DNA of 64,000 nucleotides from Paraburkholderia sabiae. Its GTDB lineage: Bacteria; Pseudomonadota; Gammaproteobacteria; Burkholderiales; Burkholderiaceae. This document shows, in pieces, positions 44,101 through 52,212 of this stretch; position 1 is the stretch's first letter; every line of letters starts with the position of its first letter. The position numbers were made by a program, and so were the translations under genes. The stretch lies in assembly GCF_030412785.1 (NCBI RefSeq), contig NZ_CP125296.1, forward strand, positions 2,170,001 through 2,234,000, given 5' to 3'. The notes beneath the pieces were generated by a model. That model saw nothing but the letters and a program-made list of their open reading frames with translations. It was not told where the DNA came from and did not search any database.

Positions 44101-46741
44101 TCGGCGCGATTTCAGGCGTTTCGAGGCCAGCGCCTATTCGGTGTTTGCGTCCTTCGTGCTGCCGTGGATGAAGCATATCCGCGTGAGCGCCGATGTCCTG
44201 CGCCGCGCGTTGAAAGCTGCGAACCGGATCGGCGATCTCACGTATGGCGCCTATACATCCAAGAACCTCAATTCCGGTCTGATCTTCGCCGGAGAAGCGC
44301 TGGTGGACGTGCAAAACGAGGCCGAGCACGGCCTGGCTTACGCCGAGAGGATGCGCTTCGGCCTCGTCATCGACTTCATCAGTGCACAACTCGCGCTGAT
44401 CCGCATGCTGCGCGGACAGACAGCACGATTCGGCTGTTTCGATCATGCGCAGTTCAGCGAGCCGCAAGTCGAGGAACACTTGTCGAGCAATCCTGCGCTC
44501 GCCGTCCCCGCGTGTTTCTACTGGATCCGAAAGTTGCAGGCGCGTTATCTGGCGGGAGACTACGCGGCGGCGACGGAAGCCGCCGTGAACGCGAAGCGGC
44601 TGCTGTGGAGTTCGTCGTCGTTCATCGAGGAAGCCGAATATCACTTTTACGCCGCGCTGACCATCGCCGCCATCTGCCTGTCCGCTTCCGCCGACGAAAG
44701 GACGCAACATCGGGACGCGCTCGCCGCGCACCACGCGCAGTTGCAGATCTGGGCCACGAACTGCCCGGAGAATTTCGCGTCTCGCGCGGCGTTGCTCGGC
44801 GCCGAGATCGCGTGCATCGAAGGCCGTCTGATCGAAGCCGAGCAGCTTTACGAACAGGCCATCTCGTCGGCACAGCAAAACGGCTTCATCCACATCGAGG
44901 CGCTCGCCAACGAACTCGCGGCACGCTTCTATGCGCGCCGAGAACTCGACAAGATTGCCCGCGTCTATCTGCAGGATGCCCGCTACGGCTATCTGCGCTG
45001 GGGCGCAGACGGCAAAGTGCGGCATCTCGAAGAACTGCATCCGTTCCTCAACACGGAAGCGTCCGCACCCGGCCCGACGACGACGATGGCAACCCCCGTC
45101 GAGCATCTCGACCTGGCGACCGTCATCAAGGTCTCACAGGCCGCATCGGGTGAGATCGTGCTCGAAAAGCTGATCGAGATGATCATGCGTACCGCCATCG
45201 AGCAGGCGGGCGGCGACCGCGGTCTGCTGATCCTGTCAGCGGGCGGCGAACATCGCATTGCAGCCGAAGTGACGACGGGCGGCGACACGACGCAGCTGCA
45301 ACTGTGCGATGCGCCCGTGAGTGCCGCGATGCTGCCTGAGTCGATCCTCTATCATGCGTTGCGAACCCGCGAGAGCATTTTTCTCGACGATGCCGCGGCC
45401 GCTTCTGTGTTTGCGGCCGATCCGTACATCCACGAGCATCACGCACGCTCCATTCTCTGCATGCCGCTGATGAATCAGGCGAAGCTCATCGGCGCGCTCT
45501 ATCTGGAGAACAACCTGACCGCTCGCGCGTTCAGCCCGGCGCGCATTGCCGTGCTGAAACTGGTGGCGTCGCAGGCGGCGATCTCGCTGGAGAATGCGCG
45601 CTTGTACCGTGATGTCACCGAACGCGAAGTGAAGATACGGCGCCTCGTCGAAGCCAACATCATCGGGATCATCGTCTGGAATGCGCGCGGCGATATTCTG
45701 GAAGCCAACGATGCGTTTCTTCGCATGGTGGGATACGAGCGCGAAGATCTCGTGTCGGGCCGGGTACGCTGGCTCGATCTGACGCCGCCGGAATCGCGCG
45801 AGGACAGCGAGCAGGCTTTGGCGGAAGCGATCCGCACCGGGCGTGCGCAGCCATACGAAAAGGAATACGTCAGCAAGGACGGCCGCCTCGTTCCCGTTAT
45901 CGTCGGCCTGGCGAGTTTCGAAGCAAGCCGCAAGGAAGGCGTTGCGTTCGTGCTGGATCTCACGGAGCGCAAGGAGGCGGAGAAAAAAGTCCGAGAAAGC
46001 GAGCACCGTTTTCGCGAAGTGCAAACGGAGCTGGAACACGCGAACCGGGTCGCGACGATGGGGCAGCTCACCGCCTCGATTGCGCACGAAGTGAATCAGC
46101 CGATCGCCGCGACCGTGACCAGCGCGCAGGCCGCGCTGCGCTGGCTGCGCGCCCAGCCGCCCAATATCGGCGAAGTCGATCAGGTGCTCAGCCGCATCGT
46201 CAAGGACTCGACCCGGGCCGCCGATGTGCTCGGCCGCATCCGACAGATGGTGAAAAAGGCGCCGCCGCGCAAGGAGCCCGTCGATATCAACGAAGCGATC
46301 CGCGAGGTGATCGAGCTGACGCGCGGGGAAGTCGCGAAGAGCGGAGCCTCGGTAGAGACGCAGCTGTCGGACGGTTTGCCGTTGATCGAAGGAGACCGCG
46401 TCGAGCTGCAACAGGTGCTTCTCAACCTGATCGTCAACGCGCTCGAAGCCATGAGCGGCGTGAGCGAAGACACACGGCACCTGCAGATCGACACGCGACA
46501 CGACGATTCGAATTGCGTGCTCGTCACCGTGCGCGATTCGGGGCCGGGATTCAGTGTGCAGAACACCGAGCATATTTTCGCGCCCTTCTACACGTCGAAG
46601 CCGACGGGCCTGGGAATGGGACTGTCGATCTGCCGCTCGATCATCGACGCGCACGGCGGCCGCTTATGGGCGAGTCCCAATGAGCCGCGAGGCGCGACCG
46701 TTCAATTTACCGTGCCCGCGCACGCCGCATTGCCGGCCTGA
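41189..46741 (+). CDS. Giant hybrid sensor histidine kinase (degenerate protein-kinase, AAA, GAF, PAS, HisKA, HATPase)
   Basis: An 1850-residue sensor kinase. Residues about 60-290 form a protein-kinase fold with HKDLKP (137-142) but GFG (158-160) where DFG is expected and no glycine-rich loop, so it is probably a pseudokinase. An AAA/ATPase domain follows with Walker A GYSGIGKSS (340-348) and Walker B LALFFDDLQWLD. A long helical, TPR-like region spans about 700-1290. A GAF domain (about 1310-1470), a PAS domain (about 1485-1600), the HisKA phospho-acceptor His1633 in SIAHEVNQP, and the HATPase with GLGMGLSICRSIIDAHGG complete it. Start could also be the ATG at 41234. No receiver is present, so a separate response regulator is needed. 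Confidence 0.9.
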   Translation: MPATADADLRTVSAPMGKRLQILWDDGERVLSRGRHPTEDSSRNVLLVQPAAEHPLPASLDRLAREFDLKDELGDAWAVQPLALLRESRRPLLVLDDPGGEPLAGLLGKPMEMGEFLRLAVGIAAALGKLHQRGLVHKDLKPAHILVNCADGNVRLTGFGLASRLPRERQAPEPPETIAGTLAYMAPEQTGRMNRSIDSRSDLYAFGVTLYQMLTGVLPFTATEPMEWVHCHIARKPVPPSAREESVPAAVSLIVMKLLAKTAEDRYQTAAGVEHDLKHCLADWRSERRVQEFRLDEHDTPDRLMIPEKLYGREHEVNTLVAAFDRTVRNGAPELALVSGYSGIGKSSVVNELHRVLVPPRGLFASGKFDQYKRDIPYSTLVQAFQGLVRPLLGKPETELASWRAALLEALEPNARLMTDLIPELKLIIGDPPPVAELAPKLAQRRFMVLFRRFIGVFARPEHPLALFFDDLQWLDAATLDLLEDLLTRSDLRHLMLVGAYRDNEVDAMHPLTGRLQAIRNAGVRIEEITLTPLASAHIQQLIAEALHTERQQIEPLAQLVHDKTAGNPFFVIQFLHALADEELLAFDHDARRWSWNSHRIHAKGYTDNIVDLMIGKLTRLPTETQNALQQLACLGNVADITTLSTVVAMSHERLHAVLWEAIRQELIGRQEDTYKFVHDRVHEAAYSMIPQASRAEAHLRIGRLLAAHTPPEKRNERIFEIAGQLNRATALIGSREEREQLAEFNLLAGLRAKVSTAYASALIYLVAGVELLDDDCWERRHELIFALELNRAACEYLTGQPSAADERLTALSNRATTTVEKASVACLHTDVCSTLDQSSRAVAVCLDYLRHVGIDWSPHPQDDEVRSEYKRIGLLLGDRPIEALIDLPLMQDPAHLATAEVLSKLFAPAVQTDANLASLMSCKAVNLSLERGNCDASCVPYAMVGRIAGPRFGDYQFGFRFGQLGYELVDRRDFRRFEASAYSVFASFVLPWMKHIRVSADVLRRALKAANRIGDLTYGAYTSKNLNSGLIFAGEALVDVQNEAEHGLAYAERMRFGLVIDFISAQLALIRMLRGQTARFGCFDHAQFSEPQVEEHLSSNPALAVPACFYWIRKLQARYLAGDYAAATEAAVNAKRLLWSSSSFIEEAEYHFYAALTIAAICLSASADERTQHRDALAAHHAQLQIWATNCPENFASRAALLGAEIACIEGRLIEAEQLYEQAISSAQQNGFIHIEALANELAARFYARRELDKIARVYLQDARYGYLRWGADGKVRHLEELHPFLNTEASAPGPTTTMATPVEHLDLATVIKVSQAASGEIVLEKLIEMIMRTAIEQAGGDRGLLILSAGGEHRIAAEVTTGGDTTQLQLCDAPVSAAMLPESILYHALRTRESIFLDDAAAASVFAADPYIHEHHARSILCMPLMNQAKLIGALYLENNLTARAFSPARIAVLKLVASQAAISLENARLYRDVTEREVKIRRLVEANIIGIIVWNARGDILEANDAFLRMVGYEREDLVSGRVRWLDLTPPESREDSEQALAEAIRTGRAQPYEKEYVSKDGRLVPVIVGLASFEASRKEGVAFVLDLTERKEAEKKVRESEHRFREVQTELEHANRVATMGQLTASIAHEVNQPIAATVTSAQAALRWLRAQPPNIGEVDQVLSRIVKDSTRAADVLGRIRQMVKKAPPRKEPVDINEAIREVIELTRGEVAKSGASVETQLSDGLPLIEGDRVELQQVLLNLIVNALEAMSGVSEDTRHLQIDTRHDDSNCVLVTVRDSGPGFSVQNTEHIFAPFYTSKPTGLGMGLSICRSIIDAHGGRLWASPNEPRGATVQFTVPAHAALPA

Positions 46742-46752
46742 TCGCCGATGAC

Positions 46753-47145
46753 TCAGGCGTCGAACGAATTGACGGGGCCAATTCCATTCCTGGATACGTA
46801 GATCTCACCCGGCAAGACCGAGGAAACGACATACGTGTACGGTCCCTTCGTGAACTTCAAATGCAGGCCTCGAATACCTCCTTCGGAGACGTCGGTGACC
46901 TTCACTGTGCTGGCAGGTGCAACAGTCTCACCTGGAAATGCGAAAGCATTGTCCTTGGTGCCGTACCGGTATTGCACATAGCCCTCATTGGGGGCCGTGT
47001 TGTTCTTTGCACATACGGTGACAGTCTTTTGATTCTCTAGCGGACAACTGAAATAAGTCTCCTCCCCATCGTTGCAAAGCGTCTGTTCATCCTGAGACGT
47101 CTGAGCCTGCCCGTTCGCTACGTCATATTTCACGAGCGACAGCAA
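46753..47145 (-). CDS. Small exported-type protein, probable 5' frameshift
   Basis: A 130-residue protein of unknown family, cysteine-bearing (QTLCNDGEETYFSCPLE, VTVCAKNN), beta-rich, which suggests secretion. The only starts in frame are a TTG at 47145, placing it inside a signal-peptide-like hydrophobic stretch (ALLSLV, then ANGQA). An ATG at 47174 overlaps the GntR stop as TGATG and encodes MRIAAIS in a different frame. Joining these by a one-base shift gives a complete signal peptide, so a frameshift or sequencing error is likely. Confidence 0.5.
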   Translation of the reverse strand: MLSLVKYDVANGQAQTSQDEQTLCNDGEETYFSCPLENQKTVTVCAKNNTAPNEGYVQYRYGTKDNAFAFPGETVAPASTVKVTDVSEGGIRGLHLKFTKGPYTYVVSSVLPGEIYVSRNGIGPVNSFDA

Positions 47146-47173
47146 AGCAATCGTGAAATCGCTGCTATACGCA

Positions 47174-47908
47174 TCACTTCAGCTCTTCCGGGTTGTGAAT
47201 CGAAGCGAAATTATTTCCCCTCTCCCAAGCCTGCTCAATCGCCTGCAACGCACTCATCACAATCGACCGATTCAACGCCGCGGCCAGCACCCCATCCCGC
47301 TCCTCATAAGCCTCACACAAGCGCTGATGATCCGCACAAGACCGCAGCATTCTTCCGGGCAAAGAAGTACTAAGCCGTCGCAGCCGATTCGTCCGCATAC
47401 GCATCGAATCGAGCACTTCCTTGAAGATACGGTTGCCGCACACGCGCAGTTCCTCGTCGCGGAAGGCCACGTTCGCCCAGAAATAACCGTCGACGTCACC
47501 TTGCGCGGCCACTTCCGCCAGGCGTCGATGTGCGCTCCATAGCGACTCGATATCGGCCTGCGTCGCGCGCTCGACGATCGCCATCGAAACCTGCGCGTAC
47601 AAGATCCCGCGCAACTGATAAATCTCGCGCACATCCGGCAACTCGACGGACGACACGCGCGGACGCCGGCGCGGCGACCAGTCGACGAGTCCTTCGCGCG
47701 TCAGCACGAACAGCGCCTCACGTACCGGCGTCCGGCTGACGTTGAACCGCTTCGCCAGATCGACCGAATTCAGATCGTGGCCCGGCAGCAAGCGCCCTTC
47801 GATGATTCCGCGCGCAACCCAGTCGACGATCTCGGCAACGGCCGATGCTTCGCCGGACGACGCTTCGCCGTCTGCATCGAGTGCGCTTCTGTCGACATTC
47901 CCGGTCAT
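47174..47908 (-). CDS. GntR-family regulator (FadR subgroup)
   Basis: A 244-residue regulator with an N-terminal winged helix: GIIEGRLLPGHDLNSVDLAKRF, then NVSRTPVREALFVLTREGLV, the typical GntR recognition helix. The C-terminal helical FCD-type ligand domain has VREIYQLRGILYAQVSMAIVE, FRDEELRVCGNRIFKEVLDS and DHQRLCEAYEERD. FCD regulators respond to organic acids. It is divergent from an MmgE/PrpD gene, 308 bp away, and overlaps the next minus-strand gene by one base (TGATG), so it may control both. The ligand is unknown. Confidence 0.9.
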   Translation of the reverse strand: MTGNVDRSALDADGEASSGEASAVAEIVDWVARGIIEGRLLPGHDLNSVDLAKRFNVSRTPVREALFVLTREGLVDWSPRRRPRVSSVELPDVREIYQLRGILYAQVSMAIVERATQADIESLWSAHRRLAEVAAQGDVDGYFWANVAFRDEELRVCGNRIFKEVLDSMRMRTNRLRRLSTSLPGRMLRSCADHQRLCEAYEERDGVLAAALNRSIVMSALQAIEQAWERGNNFASIHNPEELK

Positions 47909-47927
47909 CGCAGTGTCCTGATAAGGC

Positions 47928-47944
47928 CCGGCCCAACGGGCCGG
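47928..47944. other. GC-rich hairpin in the GntR leader
   Basis: CCGGCCC (47928-47934) and GGGCCGG (47938-47944) form a 7-bp perfect stem with an AAC loop, 20 bp upstream of the GntR start. It could act in the leader transcript or simply be a stable element; nothing more can be said. Confidence 0.35.
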
Positions 47945-48046
47945 CGCCGGCCGATTCTACCAAACAGCGCCTTCACCGCCGCCTCCGGTAAGGCTTGCCG
48001 CTCGTCAAAACAGTTCCGTAAAGTGTGCACACCTGCAAACCAAACC

Positions 48047-48078
48047 TTGCGTCTGCACCATAGTTTTCGTTAGACTAA
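48047..48078 (+). promoter_or_regulatory. Weak promoter-like elements and palindrome before MmgE/PrpD
   Basis: TTGCGT (48047-48052) and TAGACT (48071-48076) lie 18 bp apart and resemble -35 and -10 elements, each a poor match. The -10-like element is inside the palindrome TTAGACTAA (48070-48078), a plausible GntR operator overlapping the promoter. This reading is tentative. Confidence 0.3.
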
Positions 48079-48216
48079 ACCTAAACTGTCGACACTTCAT
48101 CGACTTCGCGTGCCATCGACGCGCGATCGCACACAAGAAATCGAGGCGGGCGGACGCATGCCGTCCGATTCGCACCAAGTTCCATTCACACACAACCAGA
48201 CCACAAGGAGACATTC

Positions 48217-49707
48217 ATGTCCGTCATCGATCGCCGCCGCTTCCTGAAAACGGGGGCCGCCGGCGCGTTTGCCGCGGCGGCCAGCGGCTCGACCGTGTAC
48301 GCGCAATCGTCCGATGCCGCGAAGGCGGCGTCCGCACCGAACGCGGCGAGCAGCATCAACGCGCGCCCGCCGAAGGTCACGCGCATCCTCGCGGAATACA
48401 TCGTGAAGACGGGCTATCAGGATCTGCCGGCGGCCGCGCGCAAAGAAGGCGTGCGCACGCTGATGAACTGGGTCGGCGTCGCCGTCGGCGGCTCGCACGA
48501 CGAGACGGTGAATCGCGCGGTCGCCGCCCTCACGCCCTTCTCGGGGCCGCCGCAGGCGAATCTGCTCGGCCGCAGCGAGCGCTTCGACATCATGAACGCA
48601 GCGTTCATCAACGGCGTCAGCAGCCATATCTTCGATTACGACGATACGCACCTGAAGACGATCATTCACCCCGCCGGTCCCGTCGTATCGGCGATCCTCG
48701 CGTACTCGCAATACCACCCTGTGTCGGGCAAGGACTTCCTGAACGCGCTGGTGCTGGGCGTCGAAACGGAACTGCGCATCGGCAATGCCGTGTATCCGAA
48801 TCACTACGATGTCGGCTGGCACATCACGGGCACGTGCGGCGTGTTCGGTTCGGCTGCGGCGACGGGCAAGCTGATGGGTCTGAGCGTCGAACAGATGGTG
48901 TGGGCGTTAGGGCTCGCGGCATCGCAACCGGTCGGGCTGCGCGAATCGTTCGGCTCGATGAACAAGAGCTTCAACCCCGGACGCGCGGCGGCCAACGGCA
49001 TCTTTGCTGCACTGCTCGCGGGGCAGAACTACACGAGTTCGGACGGCATGATCGAAGCGAAGCGCGGCTGGGCCAACACCATCAGCACGAAGCAGGACTA
49101 TCGGGAGATCACCGAAGGCCTTGGCCAGCATTACGAATCGACGCTGAATACGTACAAGCCGTTCGCGTGCGGCATCGTCATTCATCCCGCGATCGACGCG
49201 GCGATCCAGCTGCGCAATCAAAATCATCTGCAGCCGGATCAGATCGAACGTATCGATCTGCGCGTGCATCCGCTCGTGCTCGAACTGACGGGCAAGAAGA
49301 CGCCGCAGATCGGCCTCGAAGGCAAGTTCAGCATCTATCACGCGGTGGCGATTGCGATCATCGACGGCGCCGCGGGCGAGAAGCAGTTCAGCGACGCCAA
49401 GGTGCGCGACCCGGTCACCGTCGCGTTGCGCGAGAAGGTGAATCCCATCGTCGATTCCGCGATCAAGCCGGAGCAGGTCGATATGACGATCACGCTCAAG
49501 GATGGCCGCAAGCTGCACAAGTTCATTCAGCACGCGATCGGCAGCACCGAAGTGCCGATGACGGATCAGCAGCTGGAGAAGAAGTTCTCCGATCTCGCCG
49601 ACGGCATCCTGTCACCCGAGAAAACGCGCGCGCTGATGGACAAGTGCTGGCATGTCGAACAGTTGCAGAGCGCCGCTGAAATCGCGTTGGCGGCACTGCC
49701 GCAATAG
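48217..49707 (+). CDS. MmgE/PrpD family protein with a Tat signal peptide
   Basis: A 496-residue MmgE/PrpD-type protein. The start, after AAGGAG, carries a twin-arginine signal DRRRFLKTGAAGAFAAAASG followed by VYAQ, so it should be exported folded. The mature enzyme has SHIFDYDDTHLKTIIHPAGPV (active-site region near residue 135), IGNAVYPNHYDVGWHITGT (near residue 190) and LGLAASQPVGLRESFGSMNK, all characteristic. PrpD is a cytosolic 2-methylcitrate dehydratase, so export is unusual. The gene is divergent from a GntR-family regulator. The substrate is unknown. Confidence 0.86.
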   Translation: MSVIDRRRFLKTGAAGAFAAAASGSTVYAQSSDAAKAASAPNAASSINARPPKVTRILAEYIVKTGYQDLPAAARKEGVRTLMNWVGVAVGGSHDETVNRAVAALTPFSGPPQANLLGRSERFDIMNAAFINGVSSHIFDYDDTHLKTIIHPAGPVVSAILAYSQYHPVSGKDFLNALVLGVETELRIGNAVYPNHYDVGWHITGTCGVFGSAAATGKLMGLSVEQMVWALGLAASQPVGLRESFGSMNKSFNPGRAAANGIFAALLAGQNYTSSDGMIEAKRGWANTISTKQDYREITEGLGQHYESTLNTYKPFACGIVIHPAIDAAIQLRNQNHLQPDQIERIDLRVHPLVLELTGKKTPQIGLEGKFSIYHAVAIAIIDGAAGEKQFSDAKVRDPVTVALREKVNPIVDSAIKPEQVDMTITLKDGRKLHKFIQHAIGSTEVPMTDQQLEKKFSDLADGILSPEKTRALMDKCWHVEQLQSAAEIALAALPQ

Positions 49708-49729
49708 CGTTCGGCAGCACCGCGCGAGG

Positions 49730-49758
49730 AACGCCGTGGATTCACAACCCACGGCGTT
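49730..49758 (+). terminator. Hairpin after MmgE/PrpD
   Basis: AACGCCGTGG (49730-49739) and CCACGGCGTT (49749-49758) form a perfect 10-bp stem with a 9-base loop, 22 bp after the MmgE/PrpD stop and before the next LysR gene. There is no long T-run, so it may be a weak terminator separating the two genes. Confidence 0.5.
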
Positions 49759-49800
49759 AAACTTGAGGCATTCCGGTCACTTCGACTGAGCCCGCGCGGC

Positions 49801-50715
49801 ATGGACCTCAAGCAAATCCAGTACTTCATCGCCCTGTTCGAGGACGGCTCCGTGACGCGCGCGGCCAAGCGGCTGAACATCGTCCAGCCCGCGCTCAGCA
49901 TGCAGATTTCGAAGCTCGAAGCGGAGCTGGGCCAGACGCTGTTCGAGCGCGGTCCGCACGGCATGACGCCGACGGATGCCGCGCGTCTGATGTATCGCCT
50001 CTACACGCCGATCATGCGCGACATCGAGCACGCGCGCGTGCAGTTGAGCCGCCAGGATGTGATCGTCACGGGCCGCGTGTCGCTCGGCATGGTGTCGTCG
50101 GAAACGGAAAGCGTGCTGGCCGAATCGCTGGCGAAGTTCAACGCGCTGTTTCCTCAAGTCGAGGTGTCCGTCGCGGACGGCTTCAGCGCACAACTGATCG
50201 ACGGCGTCGAAGCGGGACGGCTCGACGCCGCGATCATCAACAAGCCGCGCGGAAGGCTCACGCTCGACATGCAACCGCTGCTCGTCGAAGAGATGGTGTA
50301 CGTGACGGGATTGGCGTGCCGTGTCGAGTTGCCCGAGCGCATCGACCTGTCAAATCCGCCCGCCGCCGAACTCGTACTGCCGACGCGCCGCAACGGCTTG
50401 CGCGGCGCGCTCGATGCCGCGCTGATGGCCGCGAATATCGTCATCAAGCCGACGTTCGAAATCGATCTGCTGAGCACCATTGTGCAGTTCGTCGAGCAGA
50501 GTGCCGTCGCGACGATACTGCCGCGCGTCGTCGTGCAACGCAAAGTGGATGAAGGCACCTTGCGCGCACACAGAATCGGCACGCCGCCAATTCTCCGCCA
50601 CATCGTTCAGGTCTCGCATCCGAAGCGGCCCATCGGACCTGCTGCGCAAGCGCTGATCGACATCATCGCCGACGAAATCCGCCGCGTCACGAAGAGCGCA
50701 GCGGACGAATCGTGA
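49801..50715 (+). CDS. hmfR: LysR-family regulator, hmf-type (first copy)
   Basis: A 304-residue LysR regulator. MDLKQIQYFIALFEDGSVTR and AAKRLNIVQPALSMQISKLE form the helix-turn-helix; LFERGPHGMTPTDAARLMY and VTGRVSLGMVSSETES lead to the effector domain, and LPTRRNGLRGALDAALMAAN is a ligand-domain segment. Its sequence closely matches the LysR gene at the other end of the hmf cluster (63282-64000): the first 36 residues are identical. It is convergent with the transporter gene (12 bp apart) and is a likely regulator of the furan operon. HmfR1/HmfR2 pairs are described in Cupriavidus basilensis. Confidence 0.87.
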   Translation: MDLKQIQYFIALFEDGSVTRAAKRLNIVQPALSMQISKLEAELGQTLFERGPHGMTPTDAARLMYRLYTPIMRDIEHARVQLSRQDVIVTGRVSLGMVSSETESVLAESLAKFNALFPQVEVSVADGFSAQLIDGVEAGRLDAAIINKPRGRLTLDMQPLLVEEMVYVTGLACRVELPERIDLSNPPAAELVLPTRRNGLRGALDAALMAANIVIKPTFEIDLLSTIVQFVEQSAVATILPRVVVQRKVDEGTLRAHRIGTPPILRHIVQVSHPKRPIGPAAQALIDIIADEIRRVTKSAADES

Positions 50716-50727
50716 CGTGCCTCAACC

Positions 50728-52116
50728 TCAACCTGTCACTTCGCGTTGCGGCACGGACGCCTGATCGAGCCTGCCGCGCGTCTCCGGCACGATGAACGCA
50801 CCGATCAGAAAGATCACGCTGATTGCGCCGACGAAGATCGCGAGCATCAGCGGCAGTTCGCTCGTTTCCTTCGCGACCAGTGAGACAACAGTCGGCATCA
50901 TGCCGCCGATCGCAAAGCCGATGTTCCATGACAGGCCCGTTCCCGTCGCACGGATCGCGGTCGGGAAGCGCTCGTTGAGGAAGATCAGGATCGGCGCATA
51001 ACCGGCACTACCGAGCGCGCTCAGAATGACCGCATACACGCCGAGCGTGACGATATCGTTCGCAGTCGGCAGCAACAGATAGAGGCCCGGCAGCGCCACG
51101 AGTCGAATCAGCCCGATCCACACGAACGCGGTCTTGCGGCCGATGAACGTGCTCAGATGCCCTGCCGCGACCGATGCGATCACCACCGCGATACTGCACA
51201 GCATCAGGATCGCGGCAGCCGCGCCGTTCGGCGTGTGGCTGACCACTTTGAGGAAGGTCGGCAGATAGCCCGACGTGAGGTAGTAGCCGCTGCCGCCGCC
51301 GATCGTCAGCAGCAGATTGACGAAGAGGATTGAACGGTAATCGCGTGAGAACAGCGTGCGCAACGGCGAGCGCGCGATTTCGACGGGCGCGTTGCGATGC
51401 TGCGCGGCGGCTTTCGCGGCCTTTTCGGCAGCGAGCTTGCGCCACAGCGGCGACTCTTCGAGGCTGTTGAACACGAAGAGGCCGAGCACCGAACTGATGA
51501 TCCCCGTGAAGAACATGCAGCGCCAGCCCCACACTTCGAACTGATGGCCCGGAAACAGCGACGACATCAGCAGGAACGTCAGCGACGCGAGCAACGCGCC
51601 CATCCCCGCACCGCCGCCGCCGATCAGCCCCGACACGGCGCCGCGATATTTCGGCGCGACGGACTCCGTGCCGATCGTATGCGTCGACGCCACCACGCCG
51701 CCGACGAACACGCCCTGTACGAGCCGCAGCAGCAGAAAGACGACGGGCGCGGCGAGTCCGATCTGATGCACCGTCGGCAGTGCGCCGAACAGTGCCGTCG
51801 ACACGCCGACGCCGACCACGGCGATGATCATCGCGCCCTTGCGTCCGTGACGGTCGGCGTAAGAGCCGAACAGCGCGGAGCCCAGCGGACGCATCAGCAG
51901 CGTCACTGCGAACGACGCATAGACGGCTGCAAGCGACAGCATCGCATGCTCGGATGGAAAGAACAGTCGCCCCACGACAGGCGCGACATACAACAGCACG
52001 AACAGGTCGAACAGATCGAGTGCCCAGCCCAGACACGAGGCGAACACTGCACCCATTACCTGCCGCTGGTCGATAGCCGGCACGGCGGCGCTATTTTGCG
52101 CTGCTACGGACATCAT
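50728..52116 (-). CDS. hmfT: MFS transporter (MHS family), probable furan-acid uptake
   Basis: A 462-residue metabolite:proton symporter-type MFS protein with 12 hydrophobic segments. Typical features are GSALFGSYADRHGRKGAMII (motif A), LLRLVQGVFVGGVVASTHT (motif near helix 4) and FLSTFIGRKTAFVWIG-type sequence in the second half. The MHS group transports organic acids. AAGGAG precedes the ATG. It is the last gene of the minus-strand hmf operon, 96 bp after hmfH. In Cupriavidus basilensis HMF14, MFS genes (hmfT) accompany the hmf genes, so furoate or furandicarboxylate uptake is likely but unproven. Confidence 0.82.
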   Translation of the reverse strand: MMSVAAQNSAAVPAIDQRQVMGAVFASCLGWALDLFDLFVLLYVAPVVGRLFFPSEHAMLSLAAVYASFAVTLLMRPLGSALFGSYADRHGRKGAMIIAVVGVGVSTALFGALPTVHQIGLAAPVVFLLLRLVQGVFVGGVVASTHTIGTESVAPKYRGAVSGLIGGGGAGMGALLASLTFLLMSSLFPGHQFEVWGWRCMFFTGIISSVLGLFVFNSLEESPLWRKLAAEKAAKAAAQHRNAPVEIARSPLRTLFSRDYRSILFVNLLLTIGGGSGYYLTSGYLPTFLKVVSHTPNGAAAAILMLCSIAVVIASVAAGHLSTFIGRKTAFVWIGLIRLVALPGLYLLLPTANDIVTLGVYAVILSALGSAGYAPILIFLNERFPTAIRATGTGLSWNIGFAIGGMMPTVVSLVAKETSELPLMLAIFVGAISVIFLIGAFIVPETRGRLDQASVPQREVTG

Positions 52117-52212
52117 TCATCTCCTTGAATGGTCACCGGACCGTTTCTCTTGTTGAATCCGATGAAGATGGCACCTTGGATTTGCGTGCTCTGGTTGGCG
52201 TTAATGAAATGG

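Larger units (their letters stand above)
47909..48216. other. Divergent promoter region of GntR and MmgE/PrpD
   Basis: This 308-bp gap between divergent genes holds no coding sequence. It contains the GC hairpin near GntR, a GTGTGCACAC palindrome near 48023-48032, and the promoter-like region near 48047-48078 described separately. Confidence 0.5.

Noticed and set aside
42827..45106. Long minus-strand reading frame inside the giant kinase
   Set aside because: Antisense shadow of the kinase gene, with no motifs; the plus-strand gene has all domain signatures.
41189..46741. Calling the N-terminal domain an active Ser/Thr kinase
   Set aside because: The DFG aspartate and glycine loop are not present, so an active kinase is not supported.
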